The notes below the pieces were generated by a model. That model was not told the origin of the DNA and ran no database searches. It saw nothing but the letters and a program-made list of their open reading frames with translations. Made by a program: the position numbers and the translations under genes. From Owenia fusiformis (lineage: Eukaryota > Annelida > Polychaeta > Sabellida > Oweniidae), in assembly GCA_903813345.2 (NCBI GenBank), contig CAIIXF020000006.1:30112024-30176023 (forward strand): a stretch of DNA of 64,000 bases, in the 5' to 3' direction. Positions 61,847-64,000 of the stretch are shown piece after piece (the first letter of the stretch is position 1; each line of letters opens with the position of its first letter).

Positions 61847-62600
61847 CTGAAACATACAAAGATAAACTTATGAGAGATTGTTCTGCTGTTAGTCAATATA
61901 TGGCATACATTAAGGTGGAAGCAGTATGTGACATCAGTTTAAAAGGTGAAATATAATATGATAGTATAGCCCCGAAATCTAATTAATCCACCTTGAAGAG
62001 AAAAGACTAGATAACAGCAACACCAAGACGTAGCAAATCCCCTCACACAGCCACAGCTGCCATTTTTGGAAATTATTTCCTGTAAGCCAAATTTCCATTA
62101 AACAAGGTTTAGTACATGTTTGTGGTTATAAGATGAATTATGCAATTTGAGCATTATTAATCAAATACAAAGATGTTTTCTTATTTTCTCTCAATGTATT
62201 TAATCAAATCTAATTTCATCATGTATATGCAAATAGTCAGTTAAAATTCATTTTGTTTTTGTTTCATTTTGTTTCATTCGTCTATTGTAAGTTGTATTTT
62301 TTAATTTGTGTTTTAAACTGTAAATGACAAGTCTGTTATTCTCTTTACTAGCAATTTAAATGAACTGTTGTGAATATTATTGGTGACTTCTATTGAAATT
62401 TCATATTGAAATGGGCAATAAAACTATAGCTACTTTTTTATTCATACAATTACATGTATATTGCTCATTAATAAAATCTAGAAATCAAGATTGGAGGCAA
62501 TCTTATGGAGGCTTTCATAGGTCTTTTTGACTTTTTATAAGGACTTAATGAATGGTCAAATCACATATCAAAGGTCAGATTACAAAATTAGTTAGTACTT
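61847..62600. other. PLCL intron, no recognised features
   Basis: AT-rich intron upstream of exon 61846-61820. No additional exon with a phase-compatible border was found up to the end of the window. Confidence 0.4.
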
Positions 62601-62639
62601 AGTTGTTTACTAGCGGTTGGTTCCCAAGTCAGTTACGAA

Positions 62640-64000
62640 AATAATAAACAAGACACACAGTGATAAATATCGCACTTTGAAGAGCAAACTGGCCACCATG
62701 CAATTTACCCAGCATGGCCAAAACCTAATCAGACCGTGGCACTAGTCTACTCTTCCATCTGCAAACATTTCAAGTTGACAAGGTTAGCGGTTTTCCTGCA
62801 ATTTTGATGACAAGAATTTATTTGTAGTCTTGAACTTTGGGAAAATTTAGATAACATTGTTTGTGACCTAATTTGATGACCTTCGACCTTGAAAATTTCA
62901 CTTTTTCAGACCTAAGTAGGTCTTTTGTAATTAGCTGACCTAAATTTAAATCCAAAATATCAATTTAGAAAATCAAATTTTTTACCTTTTCAAGGCCACT
63001 GAAGGTCAACAAAAGGTCAAATCTGAAATCTAAGGTCAGATTTGAACTTCTGAGAACTTGTAGATATTTTTAAAAAAAAATTTGGTCAATTTGGAGCAAG
63101 TTGAAAAATTCAAAATGGCCGCCAAATTGAAAAATTCAAAATGGCCACCATGTAATTCAGCAGCATACCCAAAACCTAATCAGATCTTGGCAATAGTCTG
63201 TTCTTGCATCTGTAAAAATTTCAAGTTGAACGGATAAGTGGTTTTCCTGGAATTTTGATGACAAGATTTGTTGAAAAATTCAAAATGGCCACCACGTAGT
63301 TTACCCAGCATGCCCTTAACCTAATCAGATCTTGGCACTAGTCTGCTATTGCATGTGTAAAAATTTCAAGTTGAACAGGCTAGTGGTTTTCTTGGAATTT
63401 TGATGACAAGAATTAATTTGTAGTCTCAAACTTTGAGAAACTTGGATAACATCATTTGTGACCTAGTTTAATGACCTTGACTTTCGACCTTTAAAATTTC
63501 ACTTTTTCAGACCTCAGTAGGTGTTTTGTAGTTAAGCTGACCTAAATTTAAATCCAAAATATCAATTCAGAAAATCAACTTTTTTGACCTCTTCAAGGTC
63601 ACTGAAGGTGAATGAAAGGTCAAATCTGAAATCTAAGGTCAGATTTGAACTTCTGAGAACTTGTAGATGTTTTTAAAAAAAAATTTGGTCAATTTGGAGC
63701 AAGTTGAAAAATTCAAAATGGCCGCCAAATTAAAAAATTCAAAATGGCCACCATGTAATTCAGCCAGCATACCCAAAACCTAATCAGATCTTGGCAATAG
63801 TCTGTTCTTGCATCTGTAAAAATTTCAAGTTGAACGGATAAGTGGTTTTCCTGGAATTTTGATGACAAGATTTGTTGAAAAATTCAAAATGGCCACCACG
63901 TAGTTTACCCAGCATGCCCTTAACCTAATCAGATCTTGGCACTAGTCTGCTATTGCATGTGTAAAAATTTCAAGTTGAACAGGTTAGTGGTTTTCTTGGA
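62640..64000. repeat. ~602-bp higher-order tandem repeat (runs off right edge)
   Basis: Blocks such as AAAATTCAAAATGGCCGCC (63105, again at about 63707) and GGCCACCACGTAGTTTACCC (about 63287, again at about 63889) recur about 602 bases apart. Each long unit has internal half-units built on AAAATGGCCACCA, TAATCAGATCTTGG and TTTTGATGACAAGA. A partial, more diverged unit starts near 62690. GACCTTGACTTTCGACCTTT-type runs are also present. Confidence 0.85.

Noticed and set aside
1-64000. CRISPR arrays, operons, ribosome binding sites or prophage
   Set aside because: All genes have GT-AG introns and animal families; the repeat arrays have no spacer structure, so prokaryotic feature types do not apply.

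Overview
This is a 64 kb piece of an AT-rich animal nuclear genome. Genes are split by GT-AG introns, and the intergenic DNA and introns are full of small DNA-transposon relics, foldback elements, tRNA-derived sequences and minisatellites. The proteins recognised (ABHD14, STKLD1, PLCL/PRIP) are animal families. The base composition and the Tc1/mariner and hAT-type MITEs suggest a marine invertebrate bilaterian (a lophotrochozoan, hemichordate, echinoderm or lancelet-like animal), but the sequence alone does not fix the phylum.

Layout. (1) At 1244-1471 (-) lies one coding exon of an unrecognised gene that runs off the left edge. (2) At 4060-7989 (+) is a complete ABHD14-type alpha/beta hydrolase in four coding exons (282 aa), perhaps with a non-coding first exon ending at 1916. 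(3) 7990-14528 is intergenic and repeat-rich, with a 49-bp minisatellite interrupted by a 378-bp insertion. (4) At 14529-22200 (-) is a seven-exon gene for an unrecognised 226-aa secreted Cys-containing protein, found by chaining phase-compatible exons. (5) At 24375-44913 (+) is a complete 17-exon orthologue of STKLD1 (protein kinase domain plus ARM-like repeats, 684 aa) that keeps all its catalytic motifs. (6) 44914-51255 is intergenic. (7) At 51256-61846 (-) are the last 12 exons of a PLCL/PRIP gene (phospholipase C-like; Y domain, C2 domain and C-terminal region); its 5' part lies beyond 64000. (8) 61847-64000 is PLCL intron holding a ~600-bp higher-order tandem repeat.

The most striking observation is that tandem arrays repeatedly sit exactly on exon-intron junctions, and their units carry the splice site itself. 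This is seen at STKLD1 exon 13 (about 30 copies of a ~109-bp unit with the 3' splice site), the PLCL C2 exon (8 copies of a 48-bp unit with the 5' splice site, all in frame), the PLCL Y-domain exon (about 9 copies with the 3' splice site), the next PLCL C2 exon (about 5 diverged copies with a CAG|GGA acceptor-like core), and two junctions of the secreted-protein gene (exon 3 acceptor, exon 6 donor). A further 24-bp array in the STKLD1 3' flank repeats the AATAAA poly(A) hexamer. I recall that minisatellites touching splice junctions have been described in amphioxus introns, so the phenomenon may not be wholly new. Its density here, in three unrelated genes and at both kinds of splice site, deserves attention.

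The genes show no operon-like co-function: they encode a membrane-anchored hydrolase, a secreted protein, a kinase-ARM protein and an inositide-signalling scaffold. The secreted-protein gene and STKLD1 are head-to-head about 2.2 kb apart; STKLD1 and PLCL are tail-to-tail.
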